DNA of 64,000 nucleotides from Sphingobium cloacae (GCF_002355855.1 NZ_AP017655.1:3041001-3105000), one strand, 5' to 3'. Counted from the stretch's first letter, positions 1 through 9,418 are shown. Program-made: numbers and translations. Notes: generated from the letters alone by a model not told the origin.

Positions 1-327
1 CAGTTTCATCTATGGGGGATCGGCGGCGCGCTGGCGGCCACGGTGCTTTGCTCATTCCTTCCCGGCTTCGTTGCGCGCGCCATGCCTGATAGCTGGCACC
101 TGCCCGAACGCATGGCCGCGCGGACGCTGGACCTTGACCGATGGACGGCCGGAGAACGCCTGCTTGCCACGTCTGAGCCGGAACGCTGGCGAACAGTGGT
201 TTTCGCCAATGCGATTTTGCAGGATAATCGCGGCGCTCTTGCGAATTGCCTTCGTGTAGCAGGCGCGAGCAACAAAGAAATCAGATGCAATATCCTGGTG
301 AAATCGGCGTTACGTAGCGTGCTATGA
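1..327 (+). CDS. C-terminal part of a DUF6118-like protein (5' end outside window)
   Basis: The reading frame is open from base 1 and ends at a stop at 325-327, so only the last 108 residues are visible. The piece starts with a hydrophobic stretch that looks like a membrane segment (residues about 4-24), followed by a soluble tail with WHLPERMAARTLD and an RCNILVKS ending. This pattern resembles my recollection of the C-terminus of DUF6118 proteins, which occur in conjugative or integrative elements of alphaproteobacteria; their function is unknown. It converges with kdpD with only 27 bases between the stops. The family call rests on memory of the motif, not on a search. If right, it suggests mobile DNA just left of the kdp locus. 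Confidence 0.55.
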   Translation, partial: QFHLWGIGGALAATVLCSFLPGFVARAMPDSWHLPERMAARTLDLDRWTAGERLLATSEPERWRTVVFANAILQDNRGALANCLRVAGASNKEIRCNILVKSALRSVL

Positions 328-354
328 GGACGCCACTGAGGTCAAGATACAGCG

Positions 355-3045
355 TTAAGCAGATGCTTGACCATGCTCTCCGTCCGTCTCCGTTCCAACA
401 ATCAGGTTGGACCCTATCGAGAGGGTGAAAGCCGCGCCGCCATCGGGATCGTTGGAGGCGCTTACGTCGATGCCCAGCGCTTCGGTAAACCCCTTGACGA
501 TCGCAAGCCCGAGGCCGCTCCCGCCGCGCCGGTCTCCACCCGCGCCTTGCGCGAACGTCTCGAATATCGCGGCTTCGGTTCCCGGTTCCAGGCCCGGTCC
601 TTGGTCCCGCACCGTCAGCAGGATGGCATCACTTGTCCGTCGCCCAGCTATTGTAATCGGCCCATCGGCTCCGCCATGTTGAACAGCGTTGGCCAGCAGA
701 TTGATGAGGATATGGTGCAGCAGGCGAGCATCTGCCCGGACTAACGGCAGGTCGGCTGGCACCTTGAAGTCGATATGATGGCCGCGCAGCATATCCTTCA
801 GATCATGGACGGCACCAGCGACGGCATCGGTCAGGTCGATCGGCTCAGGCACGAGATTCAACGCGCCCGCATCGAGACGAACCATATCGACCAGATTGTC
901 GAGGAACCGCCGCAGCCTAGCCACCTCCGCGCGGGCAAGCGGCAGCGATGCGGCATCGGGGTGCTCGACCCCGATAGCTTCGATCGCGCCAGTGACGCCG
1001 GTGAGTGGCGTCCGCAGATCATGACCGATGGACGACAACAGGGCGGCGCGCAGCCGGTCGCGTTCCTTGAGCAGCGAGATGCTACGCATCTCATCTTCAA
1101 GATGCAGCCGCTCGTGTGCGAGCGCTGCCTGACCGACCAGCGTTGAGAGCAGCACGGCCCGGTCGGCGGGCACCGGATCGCGGCCATCGTCGCGCGCCAC
1201 GCCGAGGACGGCGAGCACTCCGAGCGAGGTCTTGAGCGGATGAAACTGCCAATCCGCCACCGGCAGCGTGGCGCTACCGGAACCTGCCAGCTCGCCGCGA
1301 GTCCAAGCCCAATCGGCCGCCGCCTGATCCAACGGACTTAGTGTCGCGTCCGCCGGCATGGCGGCGACCGTGCGCAGCTTTCCATTCCGCTCAGCAAGAA
1401 GCACGGAGCGGACTTCCAGCAGCCGGGAGACTTCCTCGCATACCGCTTCCGCCGTCCCCGTGCGATCCGAAGCGCGAGCTAGAGTCTGGGAGAAAGCCGC
1501 CAGCGCCGCGCTTTCCTGAGCACTGCGCACGCCTAGCCTTGCCCTTGTTCGCAACCGACCGGCCAGATTGCTGGAAAAGGCCGCAACCCCGGTCAGGATC
1601 AGCATTGTAAGGACACTTTGCGGGTCCGCGATCGTGAACGTCCAGGTTGGCGCAAGGAAGAAGAAATTGAACGCGAGAGCGGCGGCGAGACTGGCGACCA
1701 GGCCCGGCCGTAGGCCGTAGAGACTGGCGGCGATGATGACCGGAACGAGATAGAGGAGGTCGATCGCGCCGGTGCCGATCCAGGGTTGCGCCAGCACGGC
1801 CAGCAGCGTCGTGCCCGCGATCATCAGTGCGATAGCAGCATAGGTCCGGGGACGCCCCCAACCTCTGAGCAGCGTTCGCACCTGATCGGATGACGCCTCG
1901 CCTTCTGCCACCGAAGGGATGACATGCACAGCGACGCCCTGCGCGCTTTTGACGAGCGCATCGACCACCGATCCGTGGCGGAACTCGAACCACCAACTGC
2001 GCTGCGACTTTCCGATCACAACCTGGGTTGCGCGCATCCCTTCGATCTGGCTGCGCAGGCCGGCGACGACGCTTTCCGCGGGCACAGTCGCAATGGTGGC
2101 ACCTAGTGTCGCTGCCAGCGCGAGCGAAGCGGCGACACGCCGCTTTGCCACTTCATCGAACCCCTCGCTGCGCGGTGTTTCGATATGCACCGCCATCCAG
2201 GGCGCGCGCAGAGCGTCGGCAAGCCGCTTGGCAGTCCTGACCAGCGCGTCCGATCCAGGCTGCTCGCTGACGGCGAGGAGGATGCGATCGCCCGCGCCGA
2301 AGGTGCCGGGCAACGCGGTGGCGTCCAACTCCTGCAACATCTGGCGATCGACGCTGAGCGCCGCGCGGCGAAGCGCCATCTCGCGCAGCGCGGACAGGTT
2401 CGGCTTGGAGAAGAAATGGCCCAGCGCGCGGGAAGCCTCATGTGGCACATAAACCTTGCCCTCTTTCAGCCGGTCGATCAGTTCATCAGGCGGCAGGTCA
2501 ACGACCATGATCTCGGCGTTTTCGAACACGCTATCAGGCACGGTTTCGCGCACGCGGACGCGCGTAAAGCTGGCCACTACATCGTTGAGGCTTTCGACGT
2601 GCTGGATATTCAGTGTGGTGTAAACGTCGATTCCCGCATCCAGCAGTTCTTCAATGTCCTGCCATCTTTTCGGATGCCGACTGCCTTCAATATTGGTGTG
2701 GGCATATTCGTCCACCAGCGCGAGGGCTGGCGCGCGGGCAAGCACGGCATCCAGGTCCATTTCGGTCAGGGTGCGGCCGTGATATTCGATGCTGCGGCGC
2801 GGGATCACCTCGAAAGGTTCCAGCAGCGCTTCAGTCTCGGCCCGGCCGTGCGTTTCGACCACCGCCACCACAACATCGACGCCTTCGCGCAGTAGGCCGG
2901 CTCCCTCGGTCAGCATCGCGAAGGTCTTGCCCACGCCGGGAGCGGCACCGAGAAATATCTTGAGCTGCCCACGCTCTGCGCGCCGCGCTTGCCGCAGTAG
3001 GGCATCTGGCGAAGGTCTTTTCTCGTTGGCGGCATGATCGGACAT
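355..3045 (-). CDS. kdpD: Osmosensitive K+ channel sensor histidine kinase KdpD
   Basis: KdpD senses potassium limitation or turgor and phosphorylates KdpE. At 896 residues it has full family length. Domains in order: KdpD N-terminal nucleotide-binding domain with Walker A GAAPGVGKT (33-41) and the VDEYAHTN motif; a universal-stress-protein-like domain (about 250-370); a DUF4118 block of about four membrane helices (about 395-500); a GAF-like region; a HisKA domain with phospho-acceptor His675 in SSIGHDLRTPL; and a HATPase domain with NAVQHGG and GSGLGLAI. I chose ATG at 3045; a TTG at 3051 is the alternative. It is transcribed away from the kdp structural genes, whereas in many bacteria kdpD and kdpE are co-transcribed. 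Here the partner kdpE sits at the far end of the divergent operon. Confidence 0.97.
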   Translation of the reverse strand: MSDHAANEKRPSPDALLRQARRAERGQLKIFLGAAPGVGKTFAMLTEGAGLLREGVDVVVAVVETHGRAETEALLEPFEVIPRRSIEYHGRTLTEMDLDAVLARAPALALVDEYAHTNIEGSRHPKRWQDIEELLDAGIDVYTTLNIQHVESLNDVVASFTRVRVRETVPDSVFENAEIMVVDLPPDELIDRLKEGKVYVPHEASRALGHFFSKPNLSALREMALRRAALSVDRQMLQELDATALPGTFGAGDRILLAVSEQPGSDALVRTAKRLADALRAPWMAVHIETPRSEGFDEVAKRRVAASLALAATLGATIATVPAESVVAGLRSQIEGMRATQVVIGKSQRSWWFEFRHGSVVDALVKSAQGVAVHVIPSVAEGEASSDQVRTLLRGWGRPRTYAAIALMIAGTTLLAVLAQPWIGTGAIDLLYLVPVIIAASLYGLRPGLVASLAAALAFNFFFLAPTWTFTIADPQSVLTMLILTGVAAFSSNLAGRLRTRARLGVRSAQESAALAAFSQTLARASDRTGTAEAVCEEVSRLLEVRSVLLAERNGKLRTVAAMPADATLSPLDQAAADWAWTRGELAGSGSATLPVADWQFHPLKTSLGVLAVLGVARDDGRDPVPADRAVLLSTLVGQAALAHERLHLEDEMRSISLLKERDRLRAALLSSIGHDLRTPLTGVTGAIEAIGVEHPDAASLPLARAEVARLRRFLDNLVDMVRLDAGALNLVPEPIDLTDAVAGAVHDLKDMLRGHHIDFKVPADLPLVRADARLLHHILINLLANAVQHGGADGPITIAGRRTSDAILLTVRDQGPGLEPGTEAAIFETFAQGAGGDRRGGSGLGLAIVKGFTEALGIDVSASNDPDGGAAFTLSIGSNLIVGTETDGEHGQASA

Positions 3046-3098
3046 GACCAAGTGCTTACGCTCGCTTGTTTCCCGGCACCATGCGCGACTTGTTCAAC

Positions 3099-3148
3099 TT
3101 AATGCGGATTTAATGCGGCACCGCATTTTCGCCCGCGAAACTTAATGC
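3099..3148. promoter_or_regulatory. Direct repeats in the kdpD/kdp operon divergent promoter region (candidate KdpE sites)
   Basis: TTAATGCGG occurs at 3099-3107 and again at 3110-3118, 11 bases apart (one helical turn), and TTAATGC recurs at 3142-3148. OmpR/PhoB-family regulators such as KdpE typically bind tandem repeats with 11-bp spacing. An overlapping perfect inverted repeat, AATGCGG-CA-CCGCATT, lies at 3112-3127. The position, midway between the two divergent starts (3045 and 3215), fits control of both directions. Binding by KdpE is inference. Confidence 0.5.
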
Positions 3149-3214
3149 ACTTGAAGCGTAGTCACAGGGCGACAGCGGCCCGACTCCACGGGTCCGTCAC
3201 CTGAGGAATTATCC

Positions 3215-3298
3215 ATGTCCGATCTATTGTGGCTCGGGCTGCTCGCCGGGCTGTTCGCCCTGACGCTCGCCTACGCCAAGCTCTGCGACGAAGCCTGA
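3215..3298 (+). CDS. 27-residue membrane miniprotein preceding kdpF
   Basis: ATG at 3215 is preceded by GAGGA at a suitable distance and gives a 27-residue peptide: about 20 hydrophobic residues (LLWLGLLAGLFALTLAYA) ending in KLCDEA. Its stop lies four bases before the kdpF start, so the two are probably translated together. I do not know a named family. Similar short peptides ending in a Cys-acidic tail occur, to my recollection, before kdpF in other alphaproteobacteria. It may be a second small subunit or stabiliser of the KdpFABC pump, or a regulatory peptide. Real expression is likely given the ribosome binding site and operon position; function is open. Confidence 0.6.
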   Translation: MSDLLWLGLLAGLFALTLAYAKLCDEA

Positions 3299-3302
3299 AG
3301 CC

Positions 3303-3392
3303 ATGCCGTCGTCGCTCATCATCGCCGGCATCGTTGCCATCGCTCTCCTCCTCTACCTCGTTGTCGTGCTCCTGCGGCCCGAGCGCTTCTGA
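3303..3392 (+). CDS. kdpF: K+-transporting ATPase subunit KdpF
   Basis: A 29-residue single-helix membrane protein ending in LLYLVVVLLRPERF, the hallmark of KdpF, which stabilises the KdpABC complex in the inner membrane. It is too short for ordinary gene calling. It sits four bases after the upstream miniprotein gene and 15 bases before kdpA, as expected for the first canonical gene of a kdpFABC operon. Confidence 0.9.
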   Translation: MPSSLIIAGIVAIALLLYLVVVLLRPERF

Positions 3393-3407
3393 CCGGAGCC
3401 ATAAACC

Positions 3408-5111
3408 ATGACCATAGCAGGCTGGGCACTGATCCTGCTCTTCACCATCGTCACTTTCGCGCTGGCTAAGCCGATGGGGCTATGGCTTTTCGCGCTCTAC
3501 GAGGGCCGCACGACGCCACTGCATCGGTTGCTTGGTCCGGTCGAGCGCGGCTTTTACCGGCTCGCGGGGATCAACCCCGCCGAGGAACAGGGATGGCGGC
3601 GCTATGCCATCCATATGCTGTTGTTCAACCTCGCCTTGCTGCTGCTCACCTATGCGGTGCTGCGCCTGCAAGCCGTTCTCCCGCTCAACCCGCGAGGCTT
3701 TGCCGGTGTCAGCGCTGACGGCGCGTTCAACATCGCGGTCAGCTTCACCACCAACACCAACTGGCAATGGTATGCGGGCGAAACGACGCTCTCGAACCTG
3801 AGCCAGATGCTCGGCCTCACCATCCATAATTTCCTGTCGGCGGCGACGGGCATTGCCATTGCCTTCGCGCTGTTTCGGGGTTTCGCGCGGCGTGAGGCGA
3901 AGGGCGTTGGTAATTTTTGGGCGGATGTGACGCGGATCACTCTCTACCTGCTGCTGCCGCTTTGCATCCTCTATGCGCTGTTCCTGATCGTCAGCGGTGT
4001 CCCGCAGACGCTAGCTGGGTCGGTGGACGCGACGACGCTCGAGGGCGCGCGGCAGACCATCGCCCTGGGGCCGGTCGCCAGCCAGGAAGCGATCAAGATG
4101 CTTGGCACCAATGGCGGGGGCTTCTTCAACGCCAACAGCGCGCATCCGTTCGAGAACCCCACGGCGCTCACCAATTTCGTGCAGATGCTTTCGATCTTCG
4201 CGATCGGCGTCGGCCTCGCCTATGCTTTCGGCAAAGCGGTCAAGGACACGCGGCAAGGCTGGACGATCCTCGCCGCGATGGCCGTTTTGTTCCTTGCCGG
4301 CACGGCCGTCGCCTATTGGCAGGAAGCGGCGGGCAACCCCGTCCTCCATCAGCTAGGCATTGCCGGCGGCAATATGGAAGGCAAGGAGGTTCGCTTCGGC
4401 ATCGCCGCCTCGGCCCTGTTCGCCGTCATCACCACGGCCGCGTCCTGTGGCGCCGTCAACGCCATGCACGACAGTTTCACGCCTCTGGGCGGCATGATCC
4501 CGCTGTTCAACATGCAGCTTGGCGAGGTAGTGGTCGGCGGTGTCGGCGCGGGCATTTACGGCTTCCTGCTGTTCGCCATCCTCGCGGTTTTCGTCGCCGG
4601 GCTAATGGTCGGCCGCACGCCCGAATATGTCGGCAAGAAGATCGAGGCGCGCGAGGTCAAGCTGGCCGTGCTCGCCATCGCCGTGCTGCCACTCTGCATC
4701 CTCGGGTTGACTGCGTTGTCCGCCGTGTTGCCTGCCGGCCTCGCGGGGCCGCTCAATAAAGGACCGCATGGCTTTTCCGAGATCCTCTACGCCTACGCCT
4801 CGGGCACGGGAAACAACGGATCGGCCTTCGCTGGCCTGACGGCGGGCACGCCGTTCTATAACGGGCTGCTCGGCATCGCCATGTGGCTGGGGCGCTTCTT
4901 CGTGATCGTGCCGGTGCTCGCCATCGCTGGCAGCCTTGCCGCCAAGCGCTACACGCCGGCCACCAGCGGCTCCTTTCCCACCACGGGCGGACTATGGGTT
5001 GGCCTACTGGTGGGCATCATCCTGATCCTGGGCGGCCTCACCTTCCTGCCCAGCCTCGCACTCGGTCCCATCGCCGATCATCTCGCGATGATCGAAGGTC
5101 AGCTTTTCTAA
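3408..5111 (+). CDS. kdpA: K+-transporting ATPase, potassium-binding subunit KdpA
   Basis: KdpA is the channel-like subunit that selects and carries K+ in the KdpFABC pump. The 567 residues are normal for the family and are mostly membrane helices. Selectivity-filter and family signatures are visible: [31 protein letters not shown] and [14 protein letters not shown] at 3408 follows a GGAG motif about ten bases upstream. It is followed by kdpB after 26 bases. Confidence 0.97.
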   Translation: MTIAGWALILLFTIVTFALAKPMGLWLFALYEGRTTPLHRLLGPVERGFYRLAGINPAEEQGWRRYAIHMLLFNLALLLLTYAVLRLQAVLPLNPRGFAGVSADGAFNIAVSFTTNTNWQWYAGETTLSNLSQMLGLTIHNFLSAATGIAIAFALFRGFARREAKGVGNFWADVTRITLYLLLPLCILYALFLIVSGVPQTLAGSVDATTLEGARQTIALGPVASQEAIKMLGTNGGGFFNANSAHPFENPTALTNFVQMLSIFAIGVGLAYAFGKAVKDTRQGWTILAAMAVLFLAGTAVAYWQEAAGNPVLHQLGIAGGNMEGKEVRFGIAASALFAVITTAASCGAVNAMHDSFTPLGGMIPLFNMQLGEVVVGGVGAGIYGFLLFAILAVFVAGLMVGRTPEYVGKKIEAREVKLAVLAIAVLPLCILGLTALSAVLPAGLAGPLNKGPHGFSEILYAYASGTGNNGSAFAGLTAGTPFYNGLLGIAMWLGRFFVIVPVLAIAGSLAAKRYTPATSGSFPTTGGLWVGLLVGIILILGGLTFLPSLALGPIADHLAMIEGQLF

Positions 5112-5137
5112 CGGACATTGTTGTGATGGAAATTGGC

Positions 5138-7168
5138 ATGAACACACCTTCCTCCATGTTCAGCGCTTCGCTGGTCCTGCCCGCGATCCGGGATGCCTTC
5201 GGCAAGCTGAATCCGCGCGAACTGATCCGCAATCCGGTGATGTTCGTGACCGCCTGCGTCGCGACGCTGCTCACCCTTCTCCTGATTCTTGGCGAACCGG
5301 GTCTGCCGCTCGGCTTCCAGCTCCAGCTCATTCTCTGGCTCTGGCTGACCGTGCTGTTCGGCACTTTCGCCGAGGCGCTGGCCGAAGGCCGGGGCCGCGC
5401 ACAGGCCGCCTCGCTCCGCGCCACCAAGGCCGAACTGAAAGCCAAGCTCATGCTGGGCGTCGGCGACACCTATGAGATCGTTCCCGCCAGCCGGCTTGAA
5501 AAGGGCGAGATCGTGCTTGTCGAGACGGGCGATTTGATCCCCGCCGATGGCGAGGTGATCGAAGGCGTTGCCAGCGTCAACGAGGCGGCGATCACCGGCG
5601 AAAGCGCGCCGGTGATCCGCGAGGCGGGCGGCGACCGTTCCGCCGTGACGGCTGGCACGCGCGTTATTTCCGACAGGATCACGGTTCGCGTCACCGCTGA
5701 ACCGGGCCAGGGCTTCCTCGACCGGATGATCGCGCTGGTCGAAGGCGCGGAGCGTCGCAAAACGCCGAACGAGGTGGCGCTCACCATCCTGCTGGTCGGT
5801 CTCACCATCATCTTCCTGATCGCGGTGGCCACGATACCGGGCTTTGCCGCCTATGCCGGGGGCATGGTGCCTGTGGCGCTGCTCGCCGCGCTGCTTATCA
5901 CGCTCATTCCCACGACCATCGCGGCGCTGCTTTCCGCCATCGGCATCGCGGGCATGGACCGGCTCGTGCGCTTCAACGTGCTCGCCAAGTCGGGCCGCGC
6001 GGTTGAGGCAGCCGGCGACGTGGATGTGCTGCTGCTCGACAAGACTGGCACCATCACGATCGGTGATCGGCAAGCGAGCGAGTTCCGCCCGCTCGCAGGC
6101 GTGGATGTCGATACGCTCGCCGAGGCGGCGCTGCTGTCCAGCCTAGCAGACGAGACACCGGAAGGGCGCTCGATCGTGGTGCTGGCGCGGGAGCGTCACG
6201 CGGTTCGCGTCGCCGCGCTCGTGGCCGGCTCGGAGGTCATCCCCTTTTCGGCGCAGACCCGGCTTTCGGGCGTTCGCGTGGCGGACGCGCTCATCCAGAA
6301 GGGCGCGATCGATTCCGTGCTTAAAGCCCATGAGCAGCCCGGGGACAGCCTCGCCGTCCGCGAATTGATACGCGTTACCGATGAGATTGCGCGGGGTGGC
6401 GGCACGCCGCTCGCCGTCGTCCGGGAAGGAAAGTTGCTCGGTGCCATTCACTTGAAAGACGTGGTGAAGGCGGGCATCCGCGAACGCTTCGGCGAGCTGC
6501 GCAAGATGGGCATACGCACGGTGATGATTACCGGCGACAACCCGCTGACCGCCGCCGCCATAGCGGCCGAGGCGGGTGTGGACGACTTTCTCGCCCAGGC
6601 CACGCCCGAGGACAAGCTGGCGCTGATCCGGCGCGAACAGGCGGAGGGCAGGCTGGTCGCCATGTGCGGTGACGGCACCAACGACGCGCCCGCGCTCGCC
6701 CAGGCGGATGTCGGCGTCGCCATGAACACGGGCACGCAGGCGGCGCGCGAAGCGGGCAACATGGTCGATCTCGACAGCGATCCCACCAAGCTGATCGAGA
6801 TTGTCGGCCTGGGCAAGCAACTGCTGATGACGCGCGGCGCGCTCACCACCTTTTCGGTGGCGAACGATGTCGCCAAATATTTCGCGATCATCCCGGCGAT
6901 CTTCGTCGCGCTCTATCCGGGCCTTGGCGTGCTTAACGTCATGGGACTAGCGACGCCGCGAAGCGCGGTGCTGTCCGCGATCATCTTCAACGCGCTCATC
7001 ATTCCGCTGCTGGTGCCGCTCGCGCTGAAAGGCGTGCGCTATCGGCCGATGGCGGCCGGGCCGCTGCTAGCGCGCAACCTGTCCATCTACGGCCTGGGCG
7101 GCCTGGTCGCGCCTTTCATCGGCATCAAGCTGATCGACCTCGCCGTGTCCGGCCTCCATCTTGCCTGA
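5138..7168 (+). CDS. kdpB: K+-transporting P-type ATPase, catalytic subunit KdpB
   Basis: KdpB hydrolyses ATP to drive K+ uptake through KdpA. Seen: the P-type phosphorylation motif DKTGT with phospho-Asp301, the actuator motif TGESAPV, the ATP-binding region, and the hinge motif [21 protein letters not shown]. Length 676 residues, as usual. The frame is open further upstream into kdpA, but homologous proteins begin near [11 protein letters not shown] at 5138 has a GGAA about six bases upstream; ATG at 5126 is an in-frame alternative. Confidence 0.96.
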   Translation: MNTPSSMFSASLVLPAIRDAFGKLNPRELIRNPVMFVTACVATLLTLLLILGEPGLPLGFQLQLILWLWLTVLFGTFAEALAEGRGRAQAASLRATKAELKAKLMLGVGDTYEIVPASRLEKGEIVLVETGDLIPADGEVIEGVASVNEAAITGESAPVIREAGGDRSAVTAGTRVISDRITVRVTAEPGQGFLDRMIALVEGAERRKTPNEVALTILLVGLTIIFLIAVATIPGFAAYAGGMVPVALLAALLITLIPTTIAALLSAIGIAGMDRLVRFNVLAKSGRAVEAAGDVDVLLLDKTGTITIGDRQASEFRPLAGVDVDTLAEAALLSSLADETPEGRSIVVLARERHAVRVAALVAGSEVIPFSAQTRLSGVRVADALIQKGAIDSVLKAHEQPGDSLAVRELIRVTDEIARGGGTPLAVVREGKLLGAIHLKDVVKAGIRERFGELRKMGIRTVMITGDNPLTAAAIAAEAGVDDFLAQATPEDKLALIRREQAEGRLVAMCGDGTNDAPALAQADVGVAMNTGTQAAREAGNMVDLDSDPTKLIEIVGLGKQLLMTRGALTTFSVANDVAKYFAIIPAIFVALYPGLGVLNVMGLATPRSAVLSAIIFNALIIPLLVPLALKGVRYRPMAAGPLLARNLSIYGLGGLVAPFIGIKLIDLAVSGLHLA

Positions 7169-7180
7169 GGATTTCTCGCC

Positions 7181-7768
7181 ATGCTTTCCGACCTTCGTTC
7201 CGCATTGCGCCCCGCGCTGGTGCTCACCTTGCTCTTCGCGCTGCTGCTGGGCTTGGCCTATCCCCTGGCGCTCACCGGCATAGGTCAGGCACTTTTCCCC
7301 TATCAGGCAAACGGCAGTCTGGTCCGCGAAGGCGACCGGGTTATCGGTTCCGCGCTCATCGGTCAGGCATTTGCCAGCGACCGCTATTTCCACGGACGGC
7401 CCTCCGCCGCTGGCGCGAACGGCTATGATGCCGCCGCCTCCGCAGGTTCCAACCTTGGCCCCGCCAGCAAGGCGCTGGCCGAGCGTGTCCGCAATGATGC
7501 GCAAGCACTTGCCGCCCTCGCACCGGGTCGCCCCGTCCCGCCCGATCTGGTGACGACCTCCGCCTCGGGACTCGATCCCCATATCAGTCCCGAGGCGGCC
7601 TTGTATCAAGTCGATCGCGTCGCCAAAGTGCGGGGCTTGCCGGCCGAACAGGTCCGCGCATGGGTCCAGGCGCGGATAGAATATCCCCTTCTAGGATTCA
7701 TCGGCGAGTCTCGCGTCAATGTTCTCGCGCTCAATCGCGCGCTCGACCGGGAGACGAAGGGCAACTAA
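7181..7768 (+). CDS. kdpC: K+-transporting ATPase subunit KdpC
   Basis: KdpC is a single-pass membrane protein that raises ATP affinity of KdpB. The 195 residues have an N-terminal helix (about 12-34) then a periplasmic domain with the family motifs GQAFASDRYFHGRPSA and SASGLDPHISPEAA. Twelve bases after kdpB. The order kdpF-A-B-C is complete and intact. Confidence 0.96.
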   Translation: MLSDLRSALRPALVLTLLFALLLGLAYPLALTGIGQALFPYQANGSLVREGDRVIGSALIGQAFASDRYFHGRPSAAGANGYDAAASAGSNLGPASKALAERVRNDAQALAALAPGRPVPPDLVTTSASGLDPHISPEAALYQVDRVAKVRGLPAEQVRAWVQARIEYPLLGFIGESRVNVLALNRALDRETKGN

Positions 7769-7777
7769 TCTCACACT

Positions 7778-8485
7778 ATGGCATCGGTCGCAAAAATCCT
7801 GATCGTCGAAGATGATGCCCATATACGGCGGCTGTTGCGCACGGCTGTTCAGCGTGCCGGTCACGGCGTCGTGGAGGCGACGAGCGCGCGCGAGGGACTG
7901 TCCCTGCTGGACATCGAGAAGCCCGATGTCGTGCTGCTCGATCTTGGCCTTCCCGATCGTGACGGGCTGGAATTGATCCAGCCGATGCGAAGCCGGTCGA
8001 GCGCGACGCTGATTGTCGTTTCGGCGCGGGAGGACACGACGGAGAAGGTGGCCGCCCTCGATCTTGGCGCGGACGACTATCTGACCAAGCCGTTCGACAC
8101 GGAGGAACTGCTGGCCCGCATCCGCACGGCCATGCGCCACCGCACTCCCGACCAGGAGACGGAGCGGGTGATCGAGACGGGCGACGTGCGGATCGACCTT
8201 GCGCATCGCCGGGTTGAACGCGCAGGCAAGGATATTCACCTAACGCCCAAGGAATATGGCGTGCTCGCCGAGTTGAGCCGGCGTCCCGATCGGGTCGTGA
8301 GTCATGCGCAGCTACTTCGCGCGGTTTGGGGAGCCGCGCAGGAGGATCGCGTCGATTATCTCCGCATTGCGGTGCGCGGCCTGCGTCAGAAGCTGGAAAC
8401 TGACCCGTCCCGCCCGCGATTGATCGTCAATGAGTTGGCAGTTGGTTATCGGCTGCGTGTCCGATCCCCGGAAGAACGACCCTGA
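7778..8485 (+). CDS. kdpE: Kdp operon response regulator KdpE
   Basis: OmpR-type regulator of the kdp operon, partner of KdpD. The receiver domain (about 6-120) carries phospho-acceptor Asp55 in VVLLDLGLPD and the KPF lysine in YLTKPFDTEEL; a winged-helix DNA-binding domain occupies about 135-230. 235 residues, normal length. It lies nine bases after kdpC, so it should be induced with the pump, while its kinase gene is transcribed separately in the other direction. This gives positive feedback on the regulator only. Confidence 0.93.
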   Translation: MASVAKILIVEDDAHIRRLLRTAVQRAGHGVVEATSAREGLSLLDIEKPDVVLLDLGLPDRDGLELIQPMRSRSSATLIVVSAREDTTEKVAALDLGADDYLTKPFDTEELLARIRTAMRHRTPDQETERVIETGDVRIDLAHRRVERAGKDIHLTPKEYGVLAELSRRPDRVVSHAQLLRAVWGAAQEDRVDYLRIAVRGLRQKLETDPSRPRLIVNELAVGYRLRVRSPEERP

Positions 8486-8544
8486 CCTTCTTGCTTGCGA
8501 GGGTTTGGAATCGTCTCAATCCAGCCCCATAGGCACCAGCAAGT

Positions 8545-8584
8545 CCCACATAAAATGTGGGAACATATGTGGGGGTGTTTTTTT
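8545..8584 (+). terminator. Probable intrinsic terminator after kdpE
   Basis: CCCACATA (8545-8552) can pair with TATGTGGG (8566-8573), and a run of seven T follows at 8578-8584. A competing shorter hairpin, CCCACAT-AAA-ATGTGGG (8545-8561), shares the left arm. It starts 60 bases after the kdpE stop and would end the kdp transcript. Confidence 0.6.
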
Positions 8585-8590
8585 GAGATC

Positions 8591-8627
8591 ACCCTTTTAT
8601 CGTGGAAAATCAGCACGATAAAAGGGT
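8591..8627. repeat. Perfect 14-bp inverted repeat beside the left attachment site
   Basis: ACCCTTTTATCGTG (8591-8604) and its exact reverse complement CACGATAAAAGGGT (8614-8627) are separated by a nine-base loop. It ends four bases before the 18-bp attachment repeat. There is no T-run immediately after it, so it may be a bidirectional hairpin, a protein-binding site, or the end of a neighbouring element rather than a simple terminator. Confidence 0.6.
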
Positions 8628-8631
8628 TGAC

Positions 8632-8649
8632 TGGTGCCCAGAAGAGGAC
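8632..8649. other. attL: 18-bp direct repeat of the tRNA-Leu 3' end
   Basis: TGGTGCCCAGAAGAGGAC is identical to 25508-25525. The flanks differ on both sides, as expected of a site-specific recombination core. Confidence 0.85.
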
Positions 8650-8663
8650 GGACAAGTAATACT

Positions 8664-8682
8664 CAAGTATTTGAAATACTTG
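8664..8682. repeat. 19-base palindrome just inside attL
   Basis: CAAGTATTT-G-AAATACTTG is a perfect palindrome starting 15 bases inside the island. It is a good candidate for an integrase or excision-factor binding site. This role is inference. Confidence 0.5.
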
Positions 8683-9022
8683 GTAGATATACATTTCGGA
8701 GATTGAAATGCCACTTGCCATGCCCCCAAATCAGATTTGCAGTAAAGATTTGGGTCTTTGGGCGGTGTTTCAGGCACATTCACCTTGTATCATTATGCCT
8801 CTTTGGCTTCAAGGTTGAATTGCATAATCTGCCATTCCGGGGTGATGGATTCGCGCTAATGCAGACCCCTAATAATCTGGAAAAAGGTGCCGTTATGGAA
8901 AACGGAACTGAACGCCGTCCGCCTCTGGCGTGACCGGCGTGCCCCCAACGCCGGGAGCATTCAAATTGCGCTCGTTCATTTTTTGTTCTATTGAGGAAAC
9001 TCACACGCGGCGTTGAGGCAAT
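8683..9022. other. AT-richer non-coding leader at the left end of the island
   Basis: About 340 bases with base composition clearly lower in GC than kdp or the core genes. No convincing gene: the open frame 8634-8933 has no ribosome binding site and a composition unlike protein. It probably holds the promoter of tcmP, which starts at 9023, and sequences needed for recombination at attL. I cannot place -35/-10 boxes with confidence. Confidence 0.4.
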
Positions 9023-9418
9023 ATGAGCGCGCAAAAGTTTTTCGAAGAGCGAACCGATCAGTCTGAGGTCAAGGCTCGTATCGTAAGCAAATATTTTTCG
9101 ACGTGGGCGCAGGTCGTTATGCCAACTGTTGCCAGATCAGGCGGCAAGATCGCTTATATGGATCTTTATGCAGGTCCAGGGCGCTATCGGGATGGAGCTG
9201 CCTCCACACCCTTGCTGGTTCTTCAGGCAGCGATTGATCATCCGCAAATGTCTCAGATGCTCACCGCTTATTTCAATGATGCTGATGGAAACAATACGTC
9301 CACGCTTCAAAATGAAGTCGGAAAACTGCCCGGGTTCGAAAAACTGCGTTACAAGCCCAATATAACCTGCGGTGAAGTGGACGACGATGCGGCCACGTAT
9401 TTCAATGAAACTCGGCTA
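9023..9418 (+). pseudogene. tcmP: tcmP 5' part (three-Cys-motif partner protein), interrupted by insertion sequences
   Basis: Codes for the first 132 residues of a TcmP-family protein (KFFEERTDQSEVKARIV, then MDLYAGPGRYRDG, which resembles an SAM-methyltransferase-like nucleotide motif). The native frame stops at CTA (9416-9418), where the TA target of an insertion sequence lies; beyond it the frame runs into IS630-end sequence and terminates after three foreign codons. Joining 9418 to 11409 restores an uninterrupted 371-residue frame through RLVPSFSFVDPFGYKG. TcmP proteins are defined by their neighbourhood to a three-Cys-motif protein, here DUF5131 downstream; the biochemical role is not known to me. 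The AT-richer codon use suggests acquisition from another host. Confidence 0.85.

Noticed and set aside
4883..5137. Upstream extension of kdpB into kdpA
   Set aside because: The extension is Arg/His-rich and out of phase with any KdpB N-terminus; conserved protein starts near 5138.
8634..8933. 99-codon open frame at the left end of the island
   Set aside because: No ribosome binding site, starts inside the att repeat, and has Cys/Phe/His-rich composition unlike a protein.
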